DNA from: Flavobacteriaceae bacterium
Lineage (GTDB): Bacteria; Bacteroidota; Bacteroidia; Flavobacteriales; Weeksellaceae
Assembly: GCA_030529185.1 (NCBI GenBank)
Contig: JAUMXI010000005.1
Span: forward strand, 1 to 38,875
Direction: 5' to 3'
Length of the DNA stretch: 38,875 bases
The notes below the pieces were generated by a model. That model saw only the letters and a list, made by a program, of their open reading frames with translations, had not been told where the DNA came from and made no database searches. Shown piece by piece: positions 1 to 7,970 of the stretch; the first letter of the stretch is position 1; each line of letters begins with the position of its first letter. The translations under genes and the position numbers were made by a program.

Positions 1-501
1 CACCCAACCCCCCCCCCCCCCAATAGATTTGGAAAAGATACTCATATATTAAACCCTCAATATATAGAAATCGGAGAAAATTTCAAAACAGGAAATAGAA
101 CAAGGATTGATGCTATCGAGCAATATGCTTCTCAACACTTCACTCCTGAAATCATTATTGGAGACAATGTAAGCGTACAAAATGACTTGCACCTTGGGTG
201 TATTAATAAAGTTCATATAGGGAATGGGTGTTTATTGGCAAGTCGTATTTTTATTACGGATCATTTTCATGGAGAAATCAGAAGAGAAGAACTTAACATC
301 GCCCCTGAAAAACGAAAACTATCCTCAAAAGGTGCTGTAATTATTGGTGATAATGTATGGATAGGGGAAGGCGTGGTTATTCTACCCAATGTAAAAATAG
401 GAAATGGGGTTATTATCGGGGCAAATTCAGTAATTACAAAAGATATACCAGCCAACTCTGTAGTCGCTGGTATTCCTGCTAGAATAATAAAATCTTTATA
501 A
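1..501 (+). CDS. Hexapeptide-repeat acyltransferase (LbH/WbbJ-like), 5' end outside window
   Basis: The frame is open from base 1 to the TAA at 499-501, so the N-terminus lies off the left edge; no ATG precedes the homology in the window. The visible 166 codons show left-handed beta-helix hexapeptide repeats (for example IIIGDNV, VIIGDNVWIG and VKIGNGVIIGANSVI) and the usual ending V(V/A)GIPARII. Such enzymes transfer acetyl or other acyl groups from acyl-CoA to sugars, often in capsule or O-antigen loci. An exchange of substrate cannot be read from sequence. A run of 14 C (8-21) encodes a PPPP stretch just before the repeats and could switch the N-terminal frame. The stop overlaps the convergent glycosyltransferase gene by 6 bp. 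The family is secure; the glycan substrate is inferred from the neighbours. Confidence 0.85.
   Translation, partial: HPTPPPPNRFGKDTHILNPQYIEIGENFKTGNRTRIDAIEQYASQHFTPEIIIGDNVSVQNDLHLGCINKVHIGNGCLLASRIFITDHFHGEIRREELNIAPEKRKLSSKGAVIIGDNVWIGEGVVILPNVKIGNGVIIGANSVITKDIPANSVVAGIPARIIKSL
8..21. repeat. Poly-C tract, C14, inside the acyltransferase frame
   Basis: Fourteen consecutive C residues are read directly. This is by far the longest G/C homopolymer in an AT-rich window; the next is G10 at 15250. Tracts of this length are typical slipped-strand mispairing sites in surface-glycan genes. Because the start codon is off the window, the present ON or OFF state cannot be judged. Confidence 0.85.
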
Positions 502-1530
502 TTCTTTTACAACAATTTCTTGCTTGGTAGGCAAATTTAACATATTGTCAATCCAATTATTGATAGAGTATTTTGTCATAACTTGCTCTTCTATTGACTC
601 ATAAGGCGTTTCTAAAAACTCCTCTAACCCATCAAAGTTTTTAAAATCACAAATGAATATATTTTCAGGCTTATAAAAATCATAACGGCGAACATCACTA
701 TTATTTGTAATAATTTTTTTCTGATAATACATACCTTCAAAAAACCTAAAAGACAAGCCTTTGTGGATAGGATATACCAAATCAATAATAAAATCTGATT
801 CTTTAATATTTTCTAAATATTCTTTATACTCTACCGCTTGATGACACAAGGAAATATCATCTATTTTTTTCTCTGCTCTAAATGGAGGAATTGTCAAATG
901 ACCTCTAACTTTATATTTAGATTTAGGTAACGCTGTATTTAAATTTAATATATTAGAAATCCTTTCTTCACTAGCTACTCCTAAATAATATAATTCCTTT
1001 CTATCTCTAGTAGTTGGTTTTAATTCTACACTCTCATCAATAAAACAATTGGTCAAAAATTTTAATTGATAATCTTTGTATAAAGTTAAATCTTCTGGAT
1101 TAAAACAAAATATATCATCAAAATATGGTCTATATTCTAGTATTTTCTTCATCTTACCTGAAATTCCATCACATTGATAAGAAGACATCTTAATACCTTT
1201 TTGCTTTACGCTCTTTATTAATTCTTCTGGATAATTGTCCGCCCTAAAAAACACCGCATAATCCACCGAATTCAAATCTATATTTTTGATTCTTTTCACA
1301 GATTGCTTTCTAAAATCTTCAACTATCTTACATTCATAATAATCTTTTCTGTTTAAGATTTTTCTATAAAAAATATTTTTCAATTTATCCAAAAAATCAG
1401 GTTGAGGCATTTGAAACTCTTCATTGTGAAAATCAATCACATTAAACCCTCTTTCTTTAATTTTCTCTACAAATACTTCTTTCATCGGAAGTACGCTAAA
1501 AAATAAAACTGTTTTCTTGTTATTTTCCAT
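496..1530 (-). CDS. Putative glycan biosynthesis glycosyltransferase (CgeB/GT-B-like)
   Basis: This 344-residue protein has no signal peptide and no clear membrane segment. It starts at an ATG with a beta strand (KKTVLFFSVLP). The C-terminal third contains SFRFFEGMYYQKKIITNN at about residues 265-285, followed by YDFYKPENIFI. This resembles the nucleotide-sugar-binding end of GT-B enzymes in which R-FE-L/M-GK-I-TN is conserved, and related proteins occur in lipooligosaccharide loci. It lies 33 bp downstream of the GT8 gene and shares a strand with the ABC exporter, so a role in the same glycan is likely. It converges on the acyltransferase gene with a 6-bp overlap of the ends. The assignment to a glycosyltransferase rests on the C-terminal motif and context, and the sugar and linkage are unknown. 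Confidence 0.6.
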   Translation of the reverse strand: MENNKKTVLFFSVLPMKEVFVEKIKERGFNVIDFHNEEFQMPQPDFLDKLKNIFYRKILNRKDYYECKIVEDFRKQSVKRIKNIDLNSVDYAVFFRADNYPEELIKSVKQKGIKMSSYQCDGISGKMKKILEYRPYFDDIFCFNPEDLTLYKDYQLKFLTNCFIDESVELKPTTRDRKELYYLGVASEERISNILNLNTALPKSKYKVRGHLTIPPFRAEKKIDDISLCHQAVEYKEYLENIKESDFIIDLVYPIHKGLSFRFFEGMYYQKKIITNNSDVRRYDFYKPENIFICDFKNFDGLEEFLETPYESIEEQVMTKYSINNWIDNMLNLPTKQEIVVKEL

Positions 1531-1563
1531 GTTTTAATTTATATAATTTAGTATAATCAAAAT

Positions 1564-2448
1564 TTATCCTCCCTCTAAAATCTCCTGATAAAAAGGAGAT
1601 TTTTTTGCATAATGAAAGAATAGGTTAGAGTCTATATTTTCCTCCTGCCAAGGCTTGTCTTTCCCTACATAGTGATAGATATAGAAAAGCTGATTCGCTT
1701 TATCCAACAAATTAAAAAAACGAAGAACAGCATTAAGAAGTAATCTGTTTTTTGTTATCTTGTAAGACCTCGTCATATTATATTTGTTTGAAATAAGCTT
1801 CACTCCTCCATTTCGGGATAATACAGAGTTTAGAATATCTTGGTCTTGTAGTAGTGGCTTTTTGATTTCCTCTATAGCTTCGAAAAACTTCTCCGAAACA
1901 TTGAGTTCATTGATTTTTTTTAAATTGTAAAGCATTACCCCTGCATTAAAATACTCCAAAGGATTAGGCATTTTTAAAACATTTTTGAAATAATCCTTTG
2001 TATAGACCTCATCATCTCCATTTTTTATTTTATTGTAAATATATGGACTGGAACAGCATATCACCAACTTGTCTTCAAAGTCCATCGTTGCCATTTCTGA
2101 AATATCAGCATCTACAATTACATCACAATCCAAATACAATATTCTTTCATAATCCTTGAAAATTTCAGGGATATAAAATCGGTAATAGGTGCTTACCGAC
2201 ATATAGGAGTTTAAGAAAAATCTACTCGCATCAAAACTATCTAATGCTATAAATTTTAATTCAAAATTTGAGTACTTTTTTACCTGCTCTATTGCTTTGC
2301 TCTTATTTTCAGGGCTAATATACTCGCTGAGTACATTAATCTCGTATTGCACCTTCTTATTTCTGTTTTCAATAAGAGAGGCTATAACGACACTTGCGTA
2401 CTTGAAGTATTTATCATCACAAGTAAGAACAATAGGGAGTTTGAGCAT
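1564..2448 (-). CDS. Glycosyltransferase family 8 (LgtC-like)
   Basis: The protein has 294 residues and the full GT8 layout: an N-terminal strand (LPIVLTCDDKYFKYASVVIASL), the metal-binding DxD as DCD at residues 107-109 in ILYLDCDVIVDADI, NAGVMLYNL at 168-176, and the C-terminal HxxGxxKPW motif as HYVGKDKPW at 259-267. GT8 enzymes are retaining transferases that use UDP-glucose or UDP-galactose, commonly in lipopolysaccharide outer-core synthesis at the inner face of the cytoplasmic membrane. It sits 26 bp after the ABC exporter gene and 33 bp before the GT-B-like gene, which suggests one transcript. A hairpin with a T7 run on the opposite strand lies in its last codons (1577-1607). Confidence 0.88.
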   Translation of the reverse strand: MLKLPIVLTCDDKYFKYASVVIASLIENRNKKVQYEINVLSEYISPENKSKAIEQVKKYSNFELKFIALDSFDASRFFLNSYMSVSTYYRFYIPEIFKDYERILYLDCDVIVDADISEMATMDFEDKLVICCSSPYIYNKIKNGDDEVYTKDYFKNVLKMPNPLEYFNAGVMLYNLKKINELNVSEKFFEAIEEIKKPLLQDQDILNSVLSRNGGVKLISNKYNMTRSYKITKNRLLLNAVLRFFNLLDKANQLFYIYHYVGKDKPWQEENIDSNLFFHYAKKSPFYQEILEGG

Positions 2449-2474
2449 AATAATAACTATTTTTTAGATACCGC

Positions 2475-4274
2475 TTACTGCATTGCTTGGAGTTCCACCA
2501 TTTTTCTAAATCTTTCGGAAGTGTTATACAAATCATTAAAGTTTCCAGAAGCAATGATTTTACCTTTATCCAATAAATGAATCATATCCACATCTTTTAT
2601 TGTTGAAAGCCTATGGGCAATGATGATGAGCGTCGTTTGCCCTTGAAGCAAATCAATACTATTTTTAATATGTCTTTCTGTTTCAGAATCTAATGCTGAT
2701 GTTGCTTCGTCCATTACCAAAAGGCTAATATCTTTATAAAGTTCTCGTGCAATAGAAATTCTTTGTTTTTGCCCTCCAGAAATTAAAATACCATTATTTC
2801 CTAGCTGAGAGTTTTCTTTATTAGGTAATCTTTCAAGGAAATCTTTTAATGCTACTTTCTCCATCACTTTGTGGAATTTTTCAAGATTTTCAGCGTTTTT
2901 CTGCTCCCAAAAAGTCACATTATTAAATACAGAATCATTAAAAATTACCGCCTCTTGAGTAATATACCCTATATGTTTTCGGAAAGCATTAAGCTCTGTC
3001 TTATAGAGAGATTTCCCATTGATGATTACATCTCCACTGTCAGGGATTTGTAAGCCACATATGATATTAGCAAGTGTAGTTTTTCCCGCTCCACTTTCTC
3101 CGACAAAAGCTACGGAAGAATTTTTCTTGATATTAAGGCTGATGCCATCAATCGCTACTAACTCCCCAAAAGACAGTCTGATATTTTCCAATGTAATATC
3201 ATCTAAGCAATTTATTTTATCTGTATAATATTGAGGTTCTTGGTAATCTTTTAATTCCTTTAACAAATTATCAAAAGACTCAACACCGGCTGAACTTCCC
3301 AAAAAACCATTCCAAGTATTTTGAACTGATACGGTATGAGACAACCCTCTATAAAATAGCAATAAACTCACTACGATAGAAGAAAATGCAGTATTAAAAT
3401 ATATGGTTTGAATCATAATTACTCCTGCAATAATACTGATAATAATAGGTTCCCTTAAACTCCCTGCAATAGACCCTATTTTACTCATTTTAAACTGAAT
3501 ATCCTCCTGCTCTTCTATATTATCGGTGAGTTTTTTAGAATACTTTGCAAAGTAATTGGTGGCTTTCAAATATTTAAAATTATTAAGCACTTGTACCAAA
3601 AGCCCGTTAAAATCATGCCCTTTTGATGATAATATCCTTGATTTTTCTTTTGTATAATTATTAAGAAATTTATATAAAAAATTAGATAAACTTCCTCCCA
3701 AAACAACTAAAAACGCAAACTGCCAATTGGATAAAAAAGCCAATACTATATAAGTGAGAAGCATTACCAAATTCTGAACAGTACCTAAATACGCTCCTAT
3801 CGCCGCCAAAAGTTTTCCCAGCTCTCCAATCATGGTGTTTTGGATACGCCCAACCTCCATTTTTGTATATCCAGAATAAGATAATTTATCTATCAAAGAT
3901 ATTAATTGAAGCCTTAGCTTTCTTGTTGTACGCAGTCTAATTTTAGCAAAATAAACATTTTTCACATAATCAAAAAACGCCTTAATACAAAAAATAAAAA
4001 CCATCAATGCTAAGGCATTCAACAGATTAAGTTCTATTCCAATATATTCTATAAAATCTAAGAAATGTTGAAGTTTCCCCAATGCCTCTTCGTCTGTCTT
4101 GCTACCAGAACCCGATACTACACTTAACAAAGGAATAAAAAGGGTAAGCCCAAGCCCATCTAACAAACCTACAAATAAATTCAATAGAATATACCCATAG
4201 ATATGCCAGCCTACTATTTTTTTACAGTAGCTAAAAAAACCAAAAAGTGATATATTATTCTTAGTATTACCCAT
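2475..4274 (-). CDS. ABC exporter, fused membrane and ATPase domains (MsbA/PglK-like)
   Basis: The 599-residue half-transporter has a six-helix membrane domain (about residues 20-325) followed by an ATPase domain with Walker A GESGAGKTT (392-400), signature ISGGQKQR (498-505) and Walker B LLVMDEATSALD (518-529). This is the type IV exporter layout of lipid flippases such as MsbA and PglK. Because it lies directly upstream of two glycosyltransferase genes on the same strand, it more likely flips a lipid-linked sugar or lipid A precursor than a drug, but this is an inference. It starts with ATG 18 bp after trmB. Every catalytic motif appears intact. Confidence 0.85.
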   Translation of the reverse strand: MGNTKNNISLFGFFSYCKKIVGWHIYGYILLNLFVGLLDGLGLTLFIPLLSVVSGSGSKTDEEALGKLQHFLDFIEYIGIELNLLNALALMVFIFCIKAFFDYVKNVYFAKIRLRTTRKLRLQLISLIDKLSYSGYTKMEVGRIQNTMIGELGKLLAAIGAYLGTVQNLVMLLTYIVLAFLSNWQFAFLVVLGGSLSNFLYKFLNNYTKEKSRILSSKGHDFNGLLVQVLNNFKYLKATNYFAKYSKKLTDNIEEQEDIQFKMSKIGSIAGSLREPIIISIIAGVIMIQTIYFNTAFSSIVVSLLLFYRGLSHTVSVQNTWNGFLGSSAGVESFDNLLKELKDYQEPQYYTDKINCLDDITLENIRLSFGELVAIDGISLNIKKNSSVAFVGESGAGKTTLANIICGLQIPDSGDVIINGKSLYKTELNAFRKHIGYITQEAVIFNDSVFNNVTFWEQKNAENLEKFHKVMEKVALKDFLERLPNKENSQLGNNGILISGGQKQRISIARELYKDISLLVMDEATSALDSETERHIKNSIDLLQGQTTLIIIAHRLSTIKDVDMIHLLDKGKIIASGNFNDLYNTSERFRKMVELQAMQ

Positions 4275-4292
4275 AATTTTACAAAAAAACTC

Positions 4293-4970
4293 TTATTTCA
4301 ACCTAAATTTAATATAAGTAATCGTTTTCCCTTTTGCAGAAAACAAGCCTTCGTAATATGTTTTCACCTCTCTTAACAAAGGTGTATTAGGCTCATACTC
4401 AGGTGCTCCATAAATATCATGATGAGCAGAAATAATCTCGTGCCCTAAACCTTGCAATAGCCCCAAAGTATATCCGTGGAGAAATTCTGAATCCGTTTTT
4501 AAATGAATTACTGCATCATCTTTCAAAATTTTCTTATAACGATTCAAAAATTCAGGGTTGGTAAGCCTATGTTTCGTCCTTTTATACTTAATTTGTGGGT
4601 CTGGAAAGGTTATCCAAATCTCATCAACTTCTTGCTGAGCAAAAAAATATTCTATCAATTCTATTTGAGTTCTCAAAAAAGCCACATTCCCTATTCCAGA
4701 AACTTGTGCTTCCTTTGCCCCAAACCAAAATCTCGCCCCTTTAATGTCAATTCCTATGAAATTCTTATCAGGAAAAGACTTTGCCATATTTACAGAATAC
4801 TCCCCCTTACCACAGCCCAACTCCAAAACGATAGGATTATCATTTTTAAAATATTCTTGTCTCCATTTCCCCTTTAAATAAAATCCATTCAACGCCTCCT
4901 CTCTCGTTGGCTGAACGACATTCGGCAAGGTTTTATTTTCCGCAAATCGGGCTAATTTATTTTTTCCCAC
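4293..4970 (-). CDS. trmB: tRNA (guanine-N7)-methyltransferase TrmB
   Basis: TrmB methylates G46 in the variable loop of tRNAs using S-adenosylmethionine. The 225-residue protein has the SAM-binding loop in VLELGCGKGEYSVNMA, the acidic strand NFIGIDIKGARFW, and the family motif ITFPDPQIKYKRTKHRL. The start is a GTG at 4970: reading upstream in frame there is no ATG before a stop, and the resulting N-terminus MGKNKLARF fits the family. It is the first gene of the minus-strand unit that continues into the ABC exporter 18 bp later, which places a housekeeping tRNA gene ahead of glycan genes. Upstream at 5003-5010 there is a reversed TAAATTTG box. Confidence 0.92.
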   Translation of the reverse strand: MGKNKLARFAENKTLPNVVQPTREEALNGFYLKGKWRQEYFKNDNPIVLELGCGKGEYSVNMAKSFPDKNFIGIDIKGARFWFGAKEAQVSGIGNVAFLRTQIELIEYFFAQQEVDEIWITFPDPQIKYKRTKHRLTNPEFLNRYKKILKDDAVIHLKTDSEFLHGYTLGLLQGLGHEIISAHHDIYGAPEYEPNTPLLREVKTYYEGLFSAKGKTITYIKFRLK

Positions 4971-5082
4971 TTTATAAATATTCTTAATTATAAAAAATCA
5001 CGCAAATTTACAAAAGATTTTTGGATTAGCCCGAAAATAATGATTAGTGTCATATTTAAAAAAATAAATATTATCCAAACAT

Positions 5083-5111
5083 TTGATTTTTATAAAAACT
5101 TATTATCTTTG
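5083..5111 (+). promoter_or_regulatory. Bacteroidota-type promoter of the iron-uptake operon
   Basis: TTG at 5083-5085 is followed after 18 bp by TATCTTTG at 5104-5111, matching the Bacteroidota -33/-7 consensus (TTG, then TAnnTTTG). It lies 57 bp before the binding-lipoprotein start. No convincing Fur box was seen around it. Confidence 0.55.
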
Positions 5112-5168
5112 CACAAAAATAACAAGATTGCGTTATTTGTAATTTATTGAAAATTAATTTATTATACA

Positions 5169-6140
5169 ATGAAAAAAATAGGTTTTTTAGTATTAACTTT
5201 CGGATTTTTACTAAATTCGTGTAATTGTGATAAAAAGAATGCAACCAATGCAACTGCACAAGGAACGGAAGAACATTTTTCTTATGTTTTCAACAATGGT
5301 TCTGACAGCGTTAGGGTTGAAGTGAAAAAAGTTCCTGAAAAATTAGCCGTTTATTCTCATTTCGCTACGGAAATGCTAATGGCATTAGGGCTTGGAGATA
5401 AAATTGTTTTAGGAGTAAGAGAGGGCGAAGTTTTACCTGAGTTTAAAGAACAATTTGAGAAAATTCCACATCAACAAGTTGGGCACCACTCTATTTTTAG
5501 TAAAGAACAATTCTTACTATTAGGAATTGATTTCGTGACAGGCTGGGACCAATCCATTAACCAACAAATGACGGGCGATGCCAACGAATTGTTGAGCAGA
5601 GGAATTTATCCTTTTGTTGTAAAATCTATCCGCGATGGTGAAAATTTAGAAACAGTATATGAAGATTTTGAAACATTAGGCAAAATTTTTAAAGTAGAAG
5701 ACAAAGCAAAAGAAGTGGTAGATGGAATGAAGAAAAAATTAGCAGATGCTAAACTTATCCAAAAGCCAGATAATGAAAAGAAAAAGATTTTAATTTTCTC
5801 TTCTATTGAAAACGGATTGTACGCGTCTGGAGGCTTAGCAACAGACCTTATCAACAGAGCTGGCGGAAAAAACATTTACGAGGATTTGGCGGCTGACCAC
5901 GAGTTTGTGTCTTTTGAAAGTGCCGTTGATAGAAATCCAGATATTATCTTAATTTCTTACTTAGCAGGAGAAGATTCCTTTGAAGAAAAAGTAAAAATAT
6001 TAAAAACTCATCCTGCATTAAAAGACTTACCAGCAGTGAAAAACGATAGAATCTACAGCATTGCTTTAGAAGATATTGCACCAGGAATAAGAAACGCTGA
6101 TTTCATTATCAAATTAAATAAATTAATGTATGGGGAATAA
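5169..6140 (+). CDS. Iron-siderophore-type substrate-binding lipoprotein
   Basis: The 323-residue protein starts with a lipoprotein signal peptide: Lys-Lys, a hydrophobic core, and lipobox LNSC with acylated Cys18. The body matches the helical-backbone binding proteins of the FhuD/BtuF class (Peripla_BP_2), which pass ferric siderophores, haem or cobalamin to an inner-membrane ABC importer. Typical parts are the N-terminal strand with AVYSHFATEMLMALGLGDKIVLG and the later ILIFSSIENGLYASGGLATDLINRAGGKN. The gene is first in a tight operon with permease, ATPase and TonB-dependent receptor, overlapping the permease by 11 bp. The context favours a ferric siderophore; cobalamin or haem is not excluded. 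Confidence 0.85.
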   Translation: MKKIGFLVLTFGFLLNSCNCDKKNATNATAQGTEEHFSYVFNNGSDSVRVEVKKVPEKLAVYSHFATEMLMALGLGDKIVLGVREGEVLPEFKEQFEKIPHQQVGHHSIFSKEQFLLLGIDFVTGWDQSINQQMTGDANELLSRGIYPFVVKSIRDGENLETVYEDFETLGKIFKVEDKAKEVVDGMKKKLADAKLIQKPDNEKKKILIFSSIENGLYASGGLATDLINRAGGKNIYEDLAADHEFVSFESAVDRNPDIILISYLAGEDSFEEKVKILKTHPALKDLPAVKNDRIYSIALEDIAPGIRNADFIIKLNKLMYGE

Positions 6141-7179
6141 TCGTAAATTCCATTTTATATTTTTGGCAACTTGCATTGCCTTAATCATCTTGTTTATTCT
6201 ATCAATAGGAGTAGTGACGGCTAATTTAGACCCTGCCACTGCTTATAAAATCGCTATCAATAAAATAACAGGAAATGAAATCTATGAACCTACTTGGCAA
6301 TTGATACACGAAACTATTATTTGGGAAGTAAGATTACCAAGAGTTTTATTATCAATGATTTGTGGAGCAGGTTTAGCAGTATGTGGAGTATTGATGCAGT
6401 GCGTGACAAAAAACCCAATTGCAGACCCTTATATCTTGGGATTGGCGTCTGGAGCTTCCACGGGAGCGGTTTTTATCATCGTAGTGGGTGGAGCATCATT
6501 AGGCATCGCTTCTGTATCTATGGGGGCTTTTGTGGGGACTATTATTTGTAGTATTTTAGTATTCATCATTGGAACGGAATATGGCAAAAACACCTCTACC
6601 ACAAGGCTAATTCTTTCTGGTTTAGCAATCTCTACTATTTTCACAGCACTTACCGACCTCATCATCTCATTGGCGAAAAATGCCAGTCAGGTAAAATCTG
6701 CATTGTTTTGGACGATGGGTAGTTTGGGAGGAGCAACTTGGGATTTACTTCCGTTGCCTTTCTTTATCCTGTGCATTGTAATTTTTGTAGTAATAGGAAT
6801 TTCAAAATCTTTGGACTTATTGCTATTCGGAGATGATAATGCAACAATGCTCGGAATGAATGTGAATTTGATAAAATCCTTCATCGTAATTATCGCATCT
6901 TTATTGACATCGGTGTTGGTGTCTGCCACTGGAGCGATAGGGTTTTTAGGCTTAATGGTACCACACATTGCAAGGATATTGAGCGGAAATGCTCATCGAA
7001 AATTAATACCAATGGCGGCCGTGATAGGAGCGATATTTTTACTTTGTTGCGACTTATTTGCGAAAAACGCATTCTATCCAAAAGATTTGCCAATTGGTAT
7101 CATCACCTCACTAATTGGAGGACCTTTCTTCTTATGGATGTTAACGGACAAACAATATTCTTTTAGATCAGGGAAATAA
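6130..7179 (+). CDS. FecCD-family ABC importer permease
   Basis: This is a 349-residue multi-pass inner-membrane protein of the BtuC/FhuB/FecCD type with about ten hydrophobic segments. Family marks include WEVRLPRVLLSMICGAGLAV near the N-terminus, NPIADPYILGLASGAS (about 97-112), the cytoplasmic GATGAIGFLGLMVPHIAR region and the C-terminal PKDLPIGIITSLIGGPFF. Two copies would form the channel that receives substrate from the upstream lipoprotein. The ATG lies inside the 3' end of the binding-protein gene (11-bp overlap) and the stop shares a base with the ATPase start, so translation is probably coupled across the three genes. Confidence 0.92.
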   Translation: MGNNRKFHFIFLATCIALIILFILSIGVVTANLDPATAYKIAINKITGNEIYEPTWQLIHETIIWEVRLPRVLLSMICGAGLAVCGVLMQCVTKNPIADPYILGLASGASTGAVFIIVVGGASLGIASVSMGAFVGTIICSILVFIIGTEYGKNTSTTRLILSGLAISTIFTALTDLIISLAKNASQVKSALFWTMGSLGGATWDLLPLPFFILCIVIFVVIGISKSLDLLLFGDDNATMLGMNVNLIKSFIVIIASLLTSVLVSATGAIGFLGLMVPHIARILSGNAHRKLIPMAAVIGAIFLLCCDLFAKNAFYPKDLPIGIITSLIGGPFFLWMLTDKQYSFRSGK

Positions 7180-7937
7180 TGGCGAAATTAAAAGTACAAA
7201 ATATAAATTTCGGTATAGGAAATACTAAAATTTTAAAAGAAGTTTCTTTTGAAGTTGAGAAAAACTCTTTTGTAGGAATTATTGGTCCCAATGGCTCTGG
7301 TAAATCTACAACATTAAAATGCATCTATGGAGTAAATAAACCTAAAGGAGGAGAAATTCTTTTTGAGGGAGAAAAACTTCTGAGTATGCCAAGTAAAGAA
7401 CGAGCAAAGAAAATTGCTGTTTTAGCACAAGAGTCTGGCGGTCAGTTTGATTTCACCGTAGGGCAAGTAGTAGAAATGGGGCGTTATCCTCATAAAAAGA
7501 CCTTAGAAAATTACTCCAAAGAAGATGAAGAAATCATAGAAAATGTATTGGAGAAAATGAAACTGCAAGACTACAAGGAAAGAAGTTTTAACACGCTTTC
7601 TGGTGGGGAGAAACAGAGAGTTCTCATTGCAAGGCTTTTAATCCAACAGAGCGATTTCATTATCCTTGATGAACCTACCAACCACTTGGATATTGGGCAT
7701 CAAATAGATATTATGAATACCATTAAAGGAATGGGAGTGACGGTTTTAGCCGCTATCCACGATATGAATATGGCAGCACTATATTGCGATAAAGTAATCT
7801 TGATGAAAAAAGGAGAAGTATTAAAACAAGGAAGCGTAGAAGAGGTTTTAACCCCTGATATGCTAAAGACTTTATTCAATGTAAATGCGGAAATCCACGA
7901 CTTTAATGGAAGAAAGCAAATTATATATAATCCGTAA
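7179..7937 (+). CDS. ABC importer ATPase (FecE/FhuC-like)
   Basis: The 252-residue ATPase powers the upstream permease. It has Walker A GPNGSGKST (36-44), a Q-loop in AVLAQES, signature LSGGEKQRVLIARLL, Walker [13 protein letters not shown] and the switch His in AAIHDMN. Length and motifs are normal for iron-siderophore or cobalamin importers. The ATG at 7179 overlaps the permease stop by one base. The receptor gene follows after 33 bp, so the four genes make a complete outer-to-inner membrane uptake route. Confidence 0.93.
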   Translation: MAKLKVQNINFGIGNTKILKEVSFEVEKNSFVGIIGPNGSGKSTTLKCIYGVNKPKGGEILFEGEKLLSMPSKERAKKIAVLAQESGGQFDFTVGQVVEMGRYPHKKTLENYSKEDEEIIENVLEKMKLQDYKERSFNTLSGGEKQRVLIARLLIQQSDFIILDEPTNHLDIGHQIDIMNTIKGMGVTVLAAIHDMNMAALYCDKVILMKKGEVLKQGSVEEVLTPDMLKTLFNVNAEIHDFNGRKQIIYNP

Positions 7938-7970
7938 AAAATTAAATTTTTAAAATTAATATTTTAAGCT

